Below, in pieces: positions 19,228-28,820 of a stretch of 47,926 nucleotides of DNA. The notes beneath the pieces are model-generated. The model was not told the origin of the DNA. It saw only the letters and a program-made list of their open reading frames with translations, and searched no databases. The stretch lies in the NCBI GenBank assembly GCA_022510445.1, contig JAFLTN010000003.1, positions 1 through 47,926 on the forward strand, in the 5' to 3' direction. The stretch is from Muribaculaceae bacterium (GTDB lineage: Bacteria > Bacteroidota > Bacteroidia > Bacteroidales > Muribaculaceae). Position 1 is the first letter of the stretch. The number at the start of each line of letters is the position of its first letter. The translations under genes were made by a program, and so were the position numbers.

Positions 19228-19935
19228 CTAAAAAAATAAATATGCAAGACAAACTCCACTCAAAGTTAAGATTTCGATAAATATTATGATATCGGAAGGA
19301 TAAATTAAAAATGGGGATTTAATTAGTCTGGTGAGAGGATAATCCGGTTTCTCATGGTCCCAAATAAACAACCCCTTTCTTTTAAAAAATAATGACAGAC
19401 ATATGTAAATAAAAAGGCCGAAAGCTGTTCCTATCACACTTCCAACAAGAAGATCGCCAGGGTAGTGCATGCCGAGATAAATTCTGGAATAGCAGTTTAA
19501 AATGGCCCAAAAAAAAATGGCAATCGTAAATCGAATTTGTCTGAATACAAGAGAAAGCAAAGTTGCCACTGCAAAAGTATTGGCTGCATGAGAAGATGGG
19601 AATCCGTAAGCTCCGCCACGTTTGCCATCGACTATGTGAACAAGTTCAGATATAGGATTTTCCGGGTGAGAGGGTCTCAATCTTCCAAGCGAGGGACGGA
19701 TAATCGAGGCAGTGAGCTGGTCGGCAAAAAGTACCGCCAGACAACTGCCGATGAATATGATTATCATGATTTTTAGGCCGAATGCCTTATAAAGTGCAAA
19801 TAAAATGGAGATATACATGGCTCCCCAGATTAATTTGCCTGTGACAACTTTCATGAAAAAATCCCAGAAATGCGCATGATAGGAATTTAGCCAAAGGAAA
19901 GTGTCGGTGTCGAGGGAGATTAAATAGTCACCCAT
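19228..19935 (-). CDS. PAP2-family membrane phosphatase
   Basis: This 235-residue protein has about six membrane segments and the three-part PAP2 signature: RPSLGRLRPSHP (80-91), PSSHAANTF with His116, and SRIYLGMHYPGD with Arg151, His157 and Asp161. Members remove phosphate from lipid carriers such as undecaprenyl diphosphate or from phosphatidylglycerol phosphate or lipid A; the substrate cannot be told from sequence. It lies 18 nt after bcp, so the two are probably co-transcribed. Confidence 0.88.
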   Translation of the reverse strand: MGDYLISLDTDTFLWLNSYHAHFWDFFMKVVTGKLIWGAMYISILFALYKAFGLKIMIIIFIGSCLAVLFADQLTASIIRPSLGRLRPSHPENPISELVHIVDGKRGGAYGFPSSHAANTFAVATLLSLVFRQIRFTIAIFFWAILNCYSRIYLGMHYPGDLLVGSVIGTAFGLFIYICLSLFFKRKGLFIWDHEKPDYPLTRLIKSPFLIYPSDIIIFIEILTLSGVCLAYLFF

Positions 19936-19953
19936 CTTGAGGGGTCTAAATGT

Positions 19954-20430
19954 TTAAACCGGATTTATGTCGTAGCGACCTTCAAGAAGTTGGAACAATT
20001 GATCGGCTGCCATCTTAGGAGTTACCTTCTCAATTACATCCGTTACGGTTCCGTCATGGTCGCAAACAAATGTAGTGCGTACAATTCCCATATATTCGCG
20101 TCCCATCATCTTTTTCTTTTGCCATACTCCCGCGAGCTCACAAAGTTTACACTCAGTGTCTGCCACCAAAGGGAATTGGAGACCGTTGTTTTCGGCGAAT
20201 TTCTTATGACTCGTGGCAGAATCTTTGCTGACACCGATTATCTGATAGCCCATTTTCAGGAAAGTTTCGTAATTATCGCGGAGATTGGTGGCCTCTATAG
20301 TGCAACCTGAAGTGCTGTCTTTGGGATAAAAATAGATAATGAATTTCATATCGGGGAAATCAGACAGCTTTATTTCCTTATTGTCTGCTCCTACACCAAG
20401 TGTTTGCGGGAATTTATCGCCTATGTTCAT
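19954..20430 (-). CDS. bcp: Thiol peroxidase, Bcp/PrxQ-type peroxiredoxin
   Basis: This cytoplasmic enzyme reduces peroxides using thioredoxin. The 158-residue protein has the peroxidatic Cys43 in DSTSGCTIEATNLRDNY. The E. coli resolving cysteine five residues later is replaced by Thr here; Cys94 and Cys97 (TECKLCELAGVW) are alternative resolving residues. It is upstream of the PAP2 gene in a two-gene unit. I see no strong promoter in the 199-nt gap to lepA. Confidence 0.92.
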   Translation of the reverse strand: MNIGDKFPQTLGVGADNKEIKLSDFPDMKFIIYFYPKDSTSGCTIEATNLRDNYETFLKMGYQIIGVSKDSATSHKKFAENNGLQFPLVADTECKLCELAGVWQKKKMMGREYMGIVRTTFVCDHDGTVTDVIEKVTPKMAADQLFQLLEGRYDINPV

Positions 20431-20629
20431 AATAATGTAATTTTATTTATCGTAATAAAAAGCAACAACTTCAGATGCGGTATCTTAAAACTCCTTCTGT
20501 GTTATTAACTTAAGTGTGTCGTATTAATTAAAACCATTCACAGAAATCCTTTTCTATATATGTTTTAGGATAGTCATATGCCATCAGTTTGCGCTTCGCT
20601 GAATTTGAATTCCGAGTCATTATTAAAAA

Positions 20630-22417
20630 TCAGTCAAGCTTGAGAACGGCGAGGAAAGCCTTCTGAGGCACTTCTACAGAACCTATCTGTTTCATCCGTT
20701 TTTTACCTGCTTTCTGCTTTTCAAGGAGTTTCCTTTTTCGCGTGATATCTCCACCATAACATTTTGCCGTCACATCTTTTCTCACCGCCTTAATGGTTTC
20801 GCGTGCAATAATTTTGGCACCTATGGCAGCCTGAATGGCTATGTCGAATTGCTGACGAGGGATAAGTTCCTTTAATTTTTCACACATTCGTCTGCCGAAT
20901 TTAACAGCGTTATCGGCGTGAGTGAGAGTGGAGAGGGCATCAACACTTTCTCCATTCAACAGTATATCAAGTTTAACCAGTTTTGATTCACGGAAATCGT
21001 GAAGATGATAATCGAAAGAGGCATATCCCTTGGAAATGCTTTTTAATTTATCATAGAAATCGATAACAATCTCTCCGAGGGGAATGTCGAAAATAATTTC
21101 CATCCGATTCCCGGAAATATATTCCTGTTTGATCAATTCACCTCTTTTGGAAAGACAAAGAGTCATAATTGGCCCGATATAATCGGCCTGAGTGATGATT
21201 GTGGCTCTAATATAAGGCTCCTCAATATGGTCAATTAAGTTAGGATCGGGCAATCCTGAAGGATTATGCACTTCAGTGACTCCTCCTTTCTTGTCGTAGA
21301 CTTTATAAGAGACGTTTGGCACGGTTGTAATGACATCCATGTCAAATTCACGTCCGAGTCTTTCCTGGATGATTTCCATATGCAGAAGTCCCAGGAACCC
21401 ACATCTGAAGCCAAAGCCAAGTGCGGCTGAGGATTCGGGCTGGAAAGTTAGGGATGCATCGTTCAGTTGAAGTTTTTCCAAAGAGGCCCTAAGGTTTTCA
21501 AAATCTTCAGCATCTATAGGGTAGACACCGGCAAAGACCATAGGCTTCACCTCTTCAAAACCTTCTATGGCTTTTGAGCATGGTTTGTCGACATGAGTGA
21601 TAGTATCTCCGACCTTTACCTCTTTTGAGGATTTGATTCCCGAAATTATGTAACCTACGTTTCCTGCTGACAATTCTTTGCGCGGCTCCATATTCAGCCT
21701 GAGAATTCCAATTTCGTCAGCATGATATTCTTTTCCGTTTGATACGAATTTTACAAGGTCGCCGGTGTGAATTGTGCCATTTACAATTTTATAATAGGCA
21801 ATTATACCTCTGAATGGATTGAATACCGAGTCAAAAATAAGGGCCTGCAGAGGGGCGTCTGGATCACCTGCAGGTGCAGGGATCCTTTCTACTATGGCCC
21901 GAAGCACTTCATCCACTCCCATACCGGTTTTTCCGCTTGCTCTTATGATTTCTTCCGGTTCACAACCGAGAAGGTCTACAATCTGGTCTTCCACTTCATC
22001 CGGCTTGGCACTTTCCAGGTCACATTTATTAATAACCGGAATAATCTCCAGATTGTTGTCAATGGCCATATAAAGGTTTGATATCGTCTGTGCCTGAATT
22101 CCCTGGGAAGCATCAACAATCAGAAGAGCTCCTTCGCAAGCCGCTATCGAACGCGAAACCTCATAGGAGAAATCAACGTGTCCCGGAGTGTCTATAAGAT
22201 TAAGAATGTATTTTTCACCAGCAAGTTCATAGTCCATCTGAATGGCATGACTCTTGATTGTGATACCGCGTTCCTTTTCAAGCTCCATGTCATCTAAAAC
22301 CTGATCTTCCATATCTTTGCCCGTTACGGTGCCGGTGCGCTCCAGAAGTCGGTCGGCCAGAGTTGATTTCCCGTGGTCAATATGAGCTATAATGCAGAAA
22401 TTTCTGATATTTTTCAT
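20630..22417 (-). CDS. lepA: Elongation factor 4 (ribosome back-translocase GTPase)
   Basis: This translational GTPase acts on stalled or mis-translocated ribosomes. The 595-residue protein has the G1 motif AHIDHGKST (11-19), G3 DTPGHVDF (77-84) and G4 NKCD (131-134). The unique LepA C-terminal domain is present, with [19 protein letters not shown] and [14 protein letters not shown] near the end. The length is normal. It is monocistronic, and its neighbours show no functional link. Confidence 0.97.
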   Translation of the reverse strand: MKNIRNFCIIAHIDHGKSTLADRLLERTGTVTGKDMEDQVLDDMELEKERGITIKSHAIQMDYELAGEKYILNLIDTPGHVDFSYEVSRSIAACEGALLIVDASQGIQAQTISNLYMAIDNNLEIIPVINKCDLESAKPDEVEDQIVDLLGCEPEEIIRASGKTGMGVDEVLRAIVERIPAPAGDPDAPLQALIFDSVFNPFRGIIAYYKIVNGTIHTGDLVKFVSNGKEYHADEIGILRLNMEPRKELSAGNVGYIISGIKSSKEVKVGDTITHVDKPCSKAIEGFEEVKPMVFAGVYPIDAEDFENLRASLEKLQLNDASLTFQPESSAALGFGFRCGFLGLLHMEIIQERLGREFDMDVITTVPNVSYKVYDKKGGVTEVHNPSGLPDPNLIDHIEEPYIRATIITQADYIGPIMTLCLSKRGELIKQEYISGNRMEIIFDIPLGEIVIDFYDKLKSISKGYASFDYHLHDFRESKLVKLDILLNGESVDALSTLTHADNAVKFGRRMCEKLKELIPRQQFDIAIQAAIGAKIIARETIKAVRKDVTAKCYGGDITRKRKLLEKQKAGKKRMKQIGSVEVPQKAFLAVLKLD

Positions 22418-22436
22418 TTTTGAAATATTTCGGTTA

Positions 22437-22444
22437 CAAAATTA
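22437..22444 (-). promoter_or_regulatory. Possible -7 box for lepA
   Basis: TAATTTTG on the minus strand fits TANNTTTG and would give a leader of about 13 nt. No matching -33 element is seen at the right distance, so support is weak. Confidence 0.3.
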
Positions 22445-22507
22445 AATAAAAAAAAGCAATTCTTTATTTTGTACTAAACTCGAAGAGAATAAAGGAATTT
22501 ATAATAA

Positions 22508-22515
22508 TAACTTTG
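22508..22515 (+). promoter_or_regulatory. Possible -7 box for the SIMPL-domain gene
   Basis: TAACTTTG is a perfect TANNTTTG match, about 100 nt before the start codon. No TTG is found 19-21 nt upstream. Confidence 0.35.
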
Positions 22516-22613
22516 CACCAACGTTTTTTTGAAAAGCGGAAATGGTTGTTCAAACACTTTTACTGGAAACAGCATGGTTAGAATATTAACTTACATTAGA
22601 TAACTGATTGGAT

Positions 22614-23327
22614 ATGTATAGGATTAATGGTAATTTGACACTGATGGGTTTATTTCTGTGTGCCGGACTTATAATGATGGGAATTTTTATCCGGTATGGA
22701 TTGACACATATCGCAGACAATAAGCGTACGGTTACAGTGAGAGGGTTGTGCGAACGGGAGGTAAATGCCAATAAGGTGACCTGGCCAATCGTAAACAAGG
22801 AAGTCGGCAATGATCTGACTTTTATTTACCGAAAGATAGAAAACACAAACTCGATGATAGTGAAGTTCCTGAAAGACAATGGAATCAATGAATCCGAGAT
22901 TTCGATTAACCCGCCGGCCGTCATCGACCTTCAGGCAGATAGATATTCCTACAATCAAAATCCATACAGATATAATGTCACCAATGTGGTTGTTGTGACC
23001 TCTTCTCAGGTTGATAAGGTGAACGACCTGATAAAGAAACAGACCGAGCTTTTAAAAGAGGGTATAGCCATTGTGGCCGGTGATTATCAGTATCAGACTC
23101 TATATGAATATACCGACCTGAACGCAATTAAACCTGAAATGATAGCAGAAGCTACCAAGAATGCAAGAGCTGCTGCCGATAAGTTTGCTGAAGATTCGGG
23201 AAGTAAGGTAGGCAGGATTCAAACCGCCAGTCAGGGTCAGTTTTCAATCGAAGATCGTGATCAATACACTCCATACATAAAAAGAATAAGAGTGGTTTCT
23301 TCCATAATTTACTATTTGGAAGATTAA
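22614..23327 (+). CDS. SIMPL (DUF541) domain protein, membrane-anchored
   Basis: This 237-residue protein has one N-terminal membrane helix (about residues 8-28), then a SIMPL/DUF541 domain facing the periplasm. Recognisable parts are VTVRGLCEREVNANKVTWPI and the C-terminal AAADKFAEDSGSKVGRI. Family members (for example BP26 of Brucella and E. coli YggE) form oligomeric rings and have been linked to oxidative stress, but no biochemical role is settled. The frame opens at a TTG (22608), but the ATG at 22614 is the better start. Confidence 0.82.
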   Translation: MYRINGNLTLMGLFLCAGLIMMGIFIRYGLTHIADNKRTVTVRGLCEREVNANKVTWPIVNKEVGNDLTFIYRKIENTNSMIVKFLKDNGINESEISINPPAVIDLQADRYSYNQNPYRYNVTNVVVVTSSQVDKVNDLIKKQTELLKEGIAIVAGDYQYQTLYEYTDLNAIKPEMIAEATKNARAAADKFAEDSGSKVGRIQTASQGQFSIEDRDQYTPYIKRIRVVSSIIYYLED

Positions 23328-23370
23328 GAGTTCGGTCCCAGAGATCATCAAAAAAACAGTTTTTAATAGA

Positions 23371-23417
23371 AAAATCCCGTTCATGGAATCGGTAATGACC
23401 TATGAACGGGATTTTAT
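23371..23417. terminator. Bidirectional terminator between the SIMPL gene and tnaA
   Basis: A 14-bp stem (AAAATCCCGTTCAT, 23372-23385, with its complement at 23403-23416), extended by a GG/CC pair across a one-base bulge, has T-runs on both strands. It separates convergent genes and can end transcription both ways. Confidence 0.88.
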
Positions 23418-23469
23418 TATCTGTGAAGCTTTGGTAAAAGCAGTCAGTAAATTTACTTGTGAATTCCTT

Positions 23470-24846
23470 TTATGAAAGAGGACGTAACTTCACGGTGAAA
23501 TGTCGCATTAATTCAGCTTCCCAAACAATTTCAACACCTCTGGTGATTTCATTGCGTCGGTCGTAGACATTCTTTAAAGCAGCAGCTATCACTTTCATAT
23601 GATTGTCGGTATAGGTGCGTCTTGGAATGGCAAGTCTTACAAAATCAAGTCCGCCGAACCGATTTTCTCGGGTCACCGGATCACGGTCTGCAAGGATATA
23701 TCCGATCTCGCAACCGCGAATGCCGGCTTCTTTATATAACTCTACTGTCAGTGTCTGAGCCGGGAATTCCTCTTTTGGAATCTTTGTGAGCACCTTGCTT
23801 GCATCAATGAAAACTGCGTGACCACCTACAGGGCGCTGATAAGGAATGCCATATTCATCAAGTAGAGATGCCAGGAATTCGAGCTGATGAATTCTGGTCT
23901 CAAGCATATCGAATTCCGTGTTTTCTTTCAATCCTACGGCGAGAGCAGCCATATCACGGCCGTTCATTCCTCCATAAGTGAGATAGCCTTCGAATGGAAT
24001 AACAAAAGCCTTGGCACCTTCATACCAGTCTTCCCAACGAGTAGCAATAAACCCGCCCATATTCACAAGGCCGTCTTTCTTTGCCGACATTGTCATGCCG
24101 TCGGCATATGAAAACATCTCCCGGCAAATCTCTTTGATAGTTTTGTCTTTATAGCCTTCCTCACGCATTTTAATAAAATATGCGTTTTCAGCGAAACGGG
24201 CAGAATCGAAAATTACTCTTTTACCGTATTTGTCAGCAATTTTCTTTACTTCGCGAAGGTTTTCCATTGAAACGGGTTGACCTCCGGCAGTGTTATTCGT
24301 GATCGTAACTATTATGAAGGGTATTTTATCGGCGTTTTCACTAAGCACCTTCTCAAGTTTCTTGATATCTACATTTCCTTTGAACGGGGCTTCAAGCTGT
24401 GTGTCTTTAGCGATGTCTACAGTGCAATCAACCGCAAAAGCCTTTCTTGACTCGATATGGCCCTTTGTAGTATCAAAATGTGAATTTCCGGGCACTATGT
24501 CTCCGGCCTTGACAAGATAAGAGAAAAGAACATTTTCCGCAGCTCGGCCCTGGTGTGTTGGAATTACAAATTCGAAACCGGTGATTTCTGTGATGGTATC
24601 TTTTAACTCATAGAAAGAGCGGGCTCCGGCATAAGATTCGTCACCCATCATTAGGGCTGCCCATTGGCGGTCGCTCATAGCTCCGGTGCCGGAGTCGGTC
24701 AGACAGTCAATATAGACCTGGTCTGCTTTCAATTGGAAAACATTGTAATTGGCATCTTTAAGCCATTTTTCGCGTTCTTCACGGCTGCTTTTTCTAATAG
24801 GCTCGATCATTTTGATCTTCCAAGCCTCTGCAAAAGGTATTTCCAT
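23470..24846 (-). CDS. tnaA: Tryptophanase (tryptophan indole-lyase)
   Basis: This PLP enzyme splits tryptophan into indole, pyruvate and ammonia. The 458-residue protein has the PLP lysine in MTMSAKKDG. Two positions separate it from tyrosine phenol-lyase: Asp in SHFDTTKGH, where phenol-lyase has Thr, and Ile in RGCEIGYILADRDP, where phenol-lyase has the phenol-binding Arg. One change stands out: THQGRAAEN has Ala where relatives have Gly. It appears monocistronic, with no permease or tnaC-like leader nearby. Indole from gut Bacteroidales is a host and community signal. Confidence 0.9.
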   Translation of the reverse strand: MEIPFAEAWKIKMIEPIRKSSREEREKWLKDANYNVFQLKADQVYIDCLTDSGTGAMSDRQWAALMMGDESYAGARSFYELKDTITEITGFEFVIPTHQGRAAENVLFSYLVKAGDIVPGNSHFDTTKGHIESRKAFAVDCTVDIAKDTQLEAPFKGNVDIKKLEKVLSENADKIPFIIVTITNNTAGGQPVSMENLREVKKIADKYGKRVIFDSARFAENAYFIKMREEGYKDKTIKEICREMFSYADGMTMSAKKDGLVNMGGFIATRWEDWYEGAKAFVIPFEGYLTYGGMNGRDMAALAVGLKENTEFDMLETRIHQLEFLASLLDEYGIPYQRPVGGHAVFIDASKVLTKIPKEEFPAQTLTVELYKEAGIRGCEIGYILADRDPVTRENRFGGLDFVRLAIPRRTYTDNHMKVIAAALKNVYDRRNEITRGVEIVWEAELMRHFTVKLRPLS

Positions 24847-24906
24847 TTATTTAGTATTTAATGCGACTCTAAATTAGTTAAATTGTGTCAACCCACAAAA
24901 CAGGTT

Positions 24907-24944
24907 AAAGAAAAAGAACGGCCGGATCTGTCGCAGACCCGGCC
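24907..24944 (-). terminator. Terminator of the padR-pspC unit
   Basis: A GC-rich 10-bp stem with one G-T pair (24920-24929 with 24935-24944) is followed on the minus strand by a T-rich tract. It lies 22 nt after the stop codon of the PspC-domain gene. Confidence 0.85.
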
Positions 24945-24966
24945 TTATTACAATTAAAATATGAGT

Positions 24967-26289
24967 TTATATATCAGACGCAGTTATGGTTAGATTAGTT
25001 TCCTTGATAGTGTCATTTTGTTGGACGGTTATTTGTTCGTTAATCGAATCGATGGCGTTTTCATTACTTTCTGCCATATTTGATTCCGAACCCGCGGATA
25101 TTTCCGTATTAAGTTCTTCAACAATTTCATAATCCGCAATCTTATGATTCAACTTTTCATATTCATTTATCCTGACAATTTTAATAAGAGATAACGTTAA
25201 TATCACCACGCCGACAATCCAGATAATCAGAAGTGATCTTCTTTTGCCCAACGACAGTTCCTGTGTATTTTTTTTCTGGTTGTTCCAGCCCATCCTTACT
25301 AACAGATATAAAGGTATGCCCAGAGTTATAATTCCCCCGATTCCGCAGATAATCCCATAAAACGGTATGACATCATACTTATCCATCCATAAAGATCCCC
25401 CTAAATTGCCCATTGCCTCGGGAGACCCTAAAATTGATGCTCCTACAACAAACAATGCTATAATACATCCTAAAAGACCAATAACAAAAGCAAAAAGGAT
25501 TATAGCTCCGATGGCTAATCCGATAAGGATCAATATTTTGATAATGACTGAAAAGAACCTCATAATGAAATTGCCGAAACTTGATCCATTATAATTCCCC
25601 GAAATCTCATATTCTTTTTCAGGCGAAATATAGTTTTCAGTCACCTTCTTGCCGATATTTTCCATAGTTGGTTCTTCACCAAACATTTCCATTCTTTGCA
25701 TAGGAGTCCTGGCTTCCGGCACAATAATCCAAAGGATGATATAGGCGATGCCTATGGTAGTTGCGGATAACAGAGTCAGTAAAACAGTCAGAATCCTGAC
25801 CAGGGTAGGGTCAATATTAAAATAATGTGCAATTCCGGAACAGACACCCCCGAGCAATGCATTTTGAGGATCCCGGAAAAGTCTTTTTCTGAAATTAAAA
25901 TTAAAATTAAAATGATATTTATTTTCAGGTTTATAGGGTGGAGGAGTTTCTTCTTGAGATTTTACTTCATCTTCGGTTTCAATACATTCTTCTTGTTCCT
26001 CCATATTGTTTTTTTCAGTTTCCTCTATTTCAAGGATCTCTTCGGGTTGCCCGATACGGGCAATTACCTTGGAGACATCTTCAAGAGTCACGATTCTTTT
26101 TCTTTCCGGGTCATATTCAGAAAGCAACTCGGCAAAGCGAGCTTCGATATCATTGACAATTTCGGCTCCGTCATCTGTGGAATTAAAAGCAGAACGGATT
26201 GTGTCGAGATAATCCTTAAGTAAATTGAAGGCATCATCATCAATGACAAAAGGATATCCGGCCAAATTTATATTGAAAGTCTTTTTCAT
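24967..26289 (-). CDS. PspC-domain membrane protein with N-terminal soluble region
   Basis: This 440-residue inner-membrane protein is likely part of an envelope-stress response. Residues 1-90 are a soluble alpha/beta region (VNDIEARFAELLSEY), followed by an acidic linker. The PspC domain spans about 135-195, with FRDPQNALLGGVCSGIAHYF and an adjoining membrane helix. Several more membrane segments follow, then a polar C-terminal tail. It starts 1 nt after the padR stop, so the two are translationally coupled and probably controlled together. Confidence 0.85.
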   Translation of the reverse strand: MKKTFNINLAGYPFVIDDDAFNLLKDYLDTIRSAFNSTDDGAEIVNDIEARFAELLSEYDPERKRIVTLEDVSKVIARIGQPEEILEIEETEKNNMEEQEECIETEDEVKSQEETPPPYKPENKYHFNFNFNFRKRLFRDPQNALLGGVCSGIAHYFNIDPTLVRILTVLLTLLSATTIGIAYIILWIIVPEARTPMQRMEMFGEEPTMENIGKKVTENYISPEKEYEISGNYNGSSFGNFIMRFFSVIIKILILIGLAIGAIILFAFVIGLLGCIIALFVVGASILGSPEAMGNLGGSLWMDKYDVIPFYGIICGIGGIITLGIPLYLLVRMGWNNQKKNTQELSLGKRRSLLIIWIVGVVILTLSLIKIVRINEYEKLNHKIADYEIVEELNTEISAGSESNMAESNENAIDSINEQITVQQNDTIKETNLTITASDI

Positions 26290-26290
26290 A

Positions 26291-26647
26291 TTAATTTTCC
26301 TCTTTATTTAGATTTCTGAAATGGTTAACGTTCTCAACAATTTCATCCCAGGCCTTCGACATCTCGTTAAGAGTTTCTTTGCCTGTGTCTGTAATGAAAA
26401 AATATTTTCTTGGTGGTCCTTTGGGGCTTTCCTCCCATTCATAGTTGAGTTTTCCTTCTTTCCTCAAACGATTGAGGAGAGTGTAGAGAGTCCCTTCCAC
26501 TACAATCAAAGAAGCTTCGCTTAAACGGTTGATAATATCGGAAGGGTAGGCTCTTTCATTTTTTAGGAGAAGAAGTACACAATATTCCAAAATACCCTTA
26601 CGCATCTGTGAGCGAATATTGGGATCCTCTTTAATAATTTCAGTCAT
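26291..26647 (-). CDS. PadR-family transcriptional regulator
   Basis: This 119-residue winged-helix protein represses its own operon in many bacteria. Family features are YCVLLLLKNERAYPSDIINR, the recognition region VVEGTLYTLLNRLRKEGKL, and the wing SPKGPPRKYFFIT. The frame is open to a TTG at 26656, but the ATG at 26647 is preferred. A perfect dyad lies on the predicted -33 element just upstream, which supports autoregulation of this gene and the coupled PspC protein. Confidence 0.92.
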   Translation of the reverse strand: MTEIIKEDPNIRSQMRKGILEYCVLLLLKNERAYPSDIINRLSEASLIVVEGTLYTLLNRLRKEGKLNYEWEESPKGPPRKYFFITDTGKETLNEMSKAWDEIVENVNHFRNLNKEEN

Positions 26648-26695
26648 ATCACACAATTTTAAGAATCAATTATTAGGAATTCCTTGATATCGATG

Positions 26696-26725
26696 CAAAG
26701 TTATAAAAAAATTAGTACTATGCAA
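26696..26725 (-). promoter_or_regulatory. Promoter of the padR-pspC unit
   Basis: On the minus strand TTG (26725-26723) and TAACTTTG (26703-26696) are 19 nt apart, a full Bacteroidetes promoter. The predicted start is near 26689, 42 nt before padR. Confidence 0.75.
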
Positions 26726-26735
26726 TACATAGTAC
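26715..26735. promoter_or_regulatory. Operator-like dyad GTACTATG-N5-CATAGTAC
   Basis: A perfect 8-bp inverted repeat with 5-nt spacer is centred on the -33 element of the padR promoter. Size and symmetry fit binding of a dimeric PadR protein, and its position would block RNA polymerase. The target assignment is inferred from location. Confidence 0.7.
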
Positions 26736-26789
26736 ATAAAAATTTTTAGTAATATGAAAAATTTAAGACCGTCGAAACATGTCAAACAG

Positions 26790-26826
26790 AAAAATGGCTG
26801 CATCAGCATCTATTGCCGAAGCAGCC
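26790..26826 (-). terminator. Terminator of the mechanosensitive-channel gene
   Basis: An outer 6-bp stem (GGCTGC 26796-26801 with GCAGCC 26821-26826) continues as an imperfect inner stem. On the minus strand it is followed by ATTTTT. It lies about 70 nt after the stop codon. Confidence 0.75.
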
Positions 26827-26894
26827 TAAAGGATTATTTTTCAGATATTGTGGAAAGGGACCCTAAATATTTCGGTCGATACAGACTAATTTGC

Positions 26895-28403
26895 TCATGA
26901 GGGGTGCACCGGTTCTACGGGTTCCGCAATGGGCTCTTTTTGACTTTGACGGGCGTAAGGGTCTACAGCAGGCATTATTCCGGGTGTTTCCGGGGTGCCG
27001 CTTCCATTAAAGAAAGGATAAGGAATGCCAAAAAGAGTAGCCGGATCTTTGCCGGGACACATGTAGCCATCAATTATGGTGTCGCGGCCTGAGGGACTTT
27101 CATAAGTGTAAAGATGAAATCTGAACAGCATCATTGCGATATGTTCAAACACCGAGCTTTGTATTGCTTCATAAGTTGCCCAGACACTTGTGCTTGTAAA
27201 ACAATATATTTCCAGCGGTATTCCGTTCGGAGTCTGCGGGAGGGTTCTGACGAAGCAGGTGTCGGAGGGATCATCTTTTGCAATATTCGCATTCTGATCC
27301 AGCCATATCTTCATATAGGCGCGGAATACTCCGAGATTCGTGTCTATCGAACCGTCGGCCAAACCTTCAGGATTGCCGGCGTCCTGCACTTTCCCCTGCT
27401 TTTTCTGTTCAATTTTCTTTTCGATCCATTCTTTTAAAATCGTTATCTGAGAAAATTCTTTTAGAAGCACTTCATCACAAGGCACAACACTATCTGCGTC
27501 TATCATATATGAACGTTGTATCCTCCTTGTATTGCTCAGTTGCATCGTGTTATAGTTGGTGAATCCTCCGCTGACAAGACTGTAGGGAGGAAGGGTAGTG
27601 GTGGTCTTATCCCAGTTCCTTACTTTTACGGCTGTAAGCGATACCTCCGAAACAATTCCGTTTGCATCAGTGCCATGCACCTTAATCCAGTCGCCTACAT
27701 GCAATGAATCATTTTCAGACAGCTGCACTCCGGCGACTACACCGAGGATGCTGTCTTTGAAAACCAGCATCAGCACCGCTGCAAAAGCTCCGAGCCCGGC
27801 CAGAAGAGCTCCGGGTGATTTGTCTAAAATTATAGCGATTGTTATTATAACCCAGAATATCCACAAAATGCCTTTCAAAAGCTGGACAAGTCCCTTCAAA
27901 GGAAGTTTCCTTTTGTTTTCACGGGAATCAATTCTTGTCCACATAACATCTGCAAGAATACAGATTGAATCTACAATTACAAAACTGAGGTAGATCCATG
28001 TGAGTCTGGTAAGCCACGAGGATAGGGTCATCCTTCCGTTAAGAGTAAACTGAATAAAAATGAGGAAAACAATGGCGGGGAAAACACGTGCTGTCTTGGA
28101 AAAGAAATGATCATCCGTTAATGCCACATAGGCAGCATTATGAAATCTTTTGCCTATTTTTCTGACAATGAAAATCATAATCCACTTCACGACATATCCC
28201 ACACCAATTGAGATGATGAATACCAGTATGGCATAGATGGCTGTGAAAAGAGTGGTATTTTCCTCCAGATGAAAGAGGCTCAGGAACCAATGCACTACTT
28301 TCATCAGAACATGGGCGATAGCATATGTGCCTTGTGCTGCAGGATGTGACAAATCTACCTGGGGCATCATTGAGATTGCATCTTTGGGGTCGGTTGTTAT
28401 CAT
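26895..28403 (-). CDS. MscS-family mechanosensitive ion channel (YbdG-like architecture)
   Basis: This inner-membrane channel would relieve hypo-osmotic pressure. The 503-residue protein has five or so membrane helices; the pore helix and following beta domain are clear in GALLAGLGAFAAVLMLVFKD, VAGVQLSENDSLHVGDWI and VSLTAVKVRNWDKTTTTLP. A large C-terminal cytoplasmic region and a Pro-rich tail follow. The frame is open to a TTG at 28433, but the ATG at 28403 is preferred. E. coli YbdG and YnaI relatives have extra N-terminal helices like this. Confidence 0.88.
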   Translation of the reverse strand: MITTDPKDAISMMPQVDLSHPAAQGTYAIAHVLMKVVHWFLSLFHLEENTTLFTAIYAILVFIISIGVGYVVKWIMIFIVRKIGKRFHNAAYVALTDDHFFSKTARVFPAIVFLIFIQFTLNGRMTLSSWLTRLTWIYLSFVIVDSICILADVMWTRIDSRENKRKLPLKGLVQLLKGILWIFWVIITIAIILDKSPGALLAGLGAFAAVLMLVFKDSILGVVAGVQLSENDSLHVGDWIKVHGTDANGIVSEVSLTAVKVRNWDKTTTTLPPYSLVSGGFTNYNTMQLSNTRRIQRSYMIDADSVVPCDEVLLKEFSQITILKEWIEKKIEQKKQGKVQDAGNPEGLADGSIDTNLGVFRAYMKIWLDQNANIAKDDPSDTCFVRTLPQTPNGIPLEIYCFTSTSVWATYEAIQSSVFEHIAMMLFRFHLYTYESPSGRDTIIDGYMCPGKDPATLFGIPYPFFNGSGTPETPGIMPAVDPYARQSQKEPIAEPVEPVHPS

Positions 28404-28820
28404 TTCTATTGCAATATGTCTGTTAGTTAACAAGGAGTGAAAACCTTTTAAATGTTTACAAATAATAATGCAAATTGGTTCACTTATCGGTTATTATATA
28501 TAAAGGTGCCTGGAAACGGAAAAACGTTGAAGAAGATTCCTAAATCTTTGAAATTACATTTATTAAAATTCAATTAACATTCATTAACAGATCTGAGGCA
28601 GGTATTTGTGCACATATGGCATACCGATGTGCATTGTTGAAATTTTAAGGTGAAATTTATAAAATACGTATAAAGGTTTGATTTATGGTGATTTATAAGA
28701 GTATTAAAACAAAGATATAAAAAATTAAGAAAAATTTAGATTTAATTAGTTGGCATAATAGGTTCCGATTCATTAAATTTGAACACAGAGAAAGTGAAAT
28801 TTCTTAATAATCTTTAATTT
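28404..28820. other. Divergent intergenic region mscS-like / ndk
   Basis: This 417-nt AT-rich region holds the ndk promoter near its right end. A 7-bp inverted repeat (TGCACAT 28609-28615 with ATGTGCA 28627-28633) lies mid-way and could bind a regulator. An isolated TATCTTTG on the minus strand (28717-28710) could start transcription toward the channel gene, but it lacks a -33 element. I see no RNA gene. Confidence 0.5.
28750..28781 (+). promoter_or_regulatory. Promoter of ndk
   Basis: TTG (28750-28752) and TAAATTTG (28774-28781) are 21 nt apart, fitting the Bacteroidetes promoter. The start would be near 28788, 33 nt before ndk. Confidence 0.65.
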
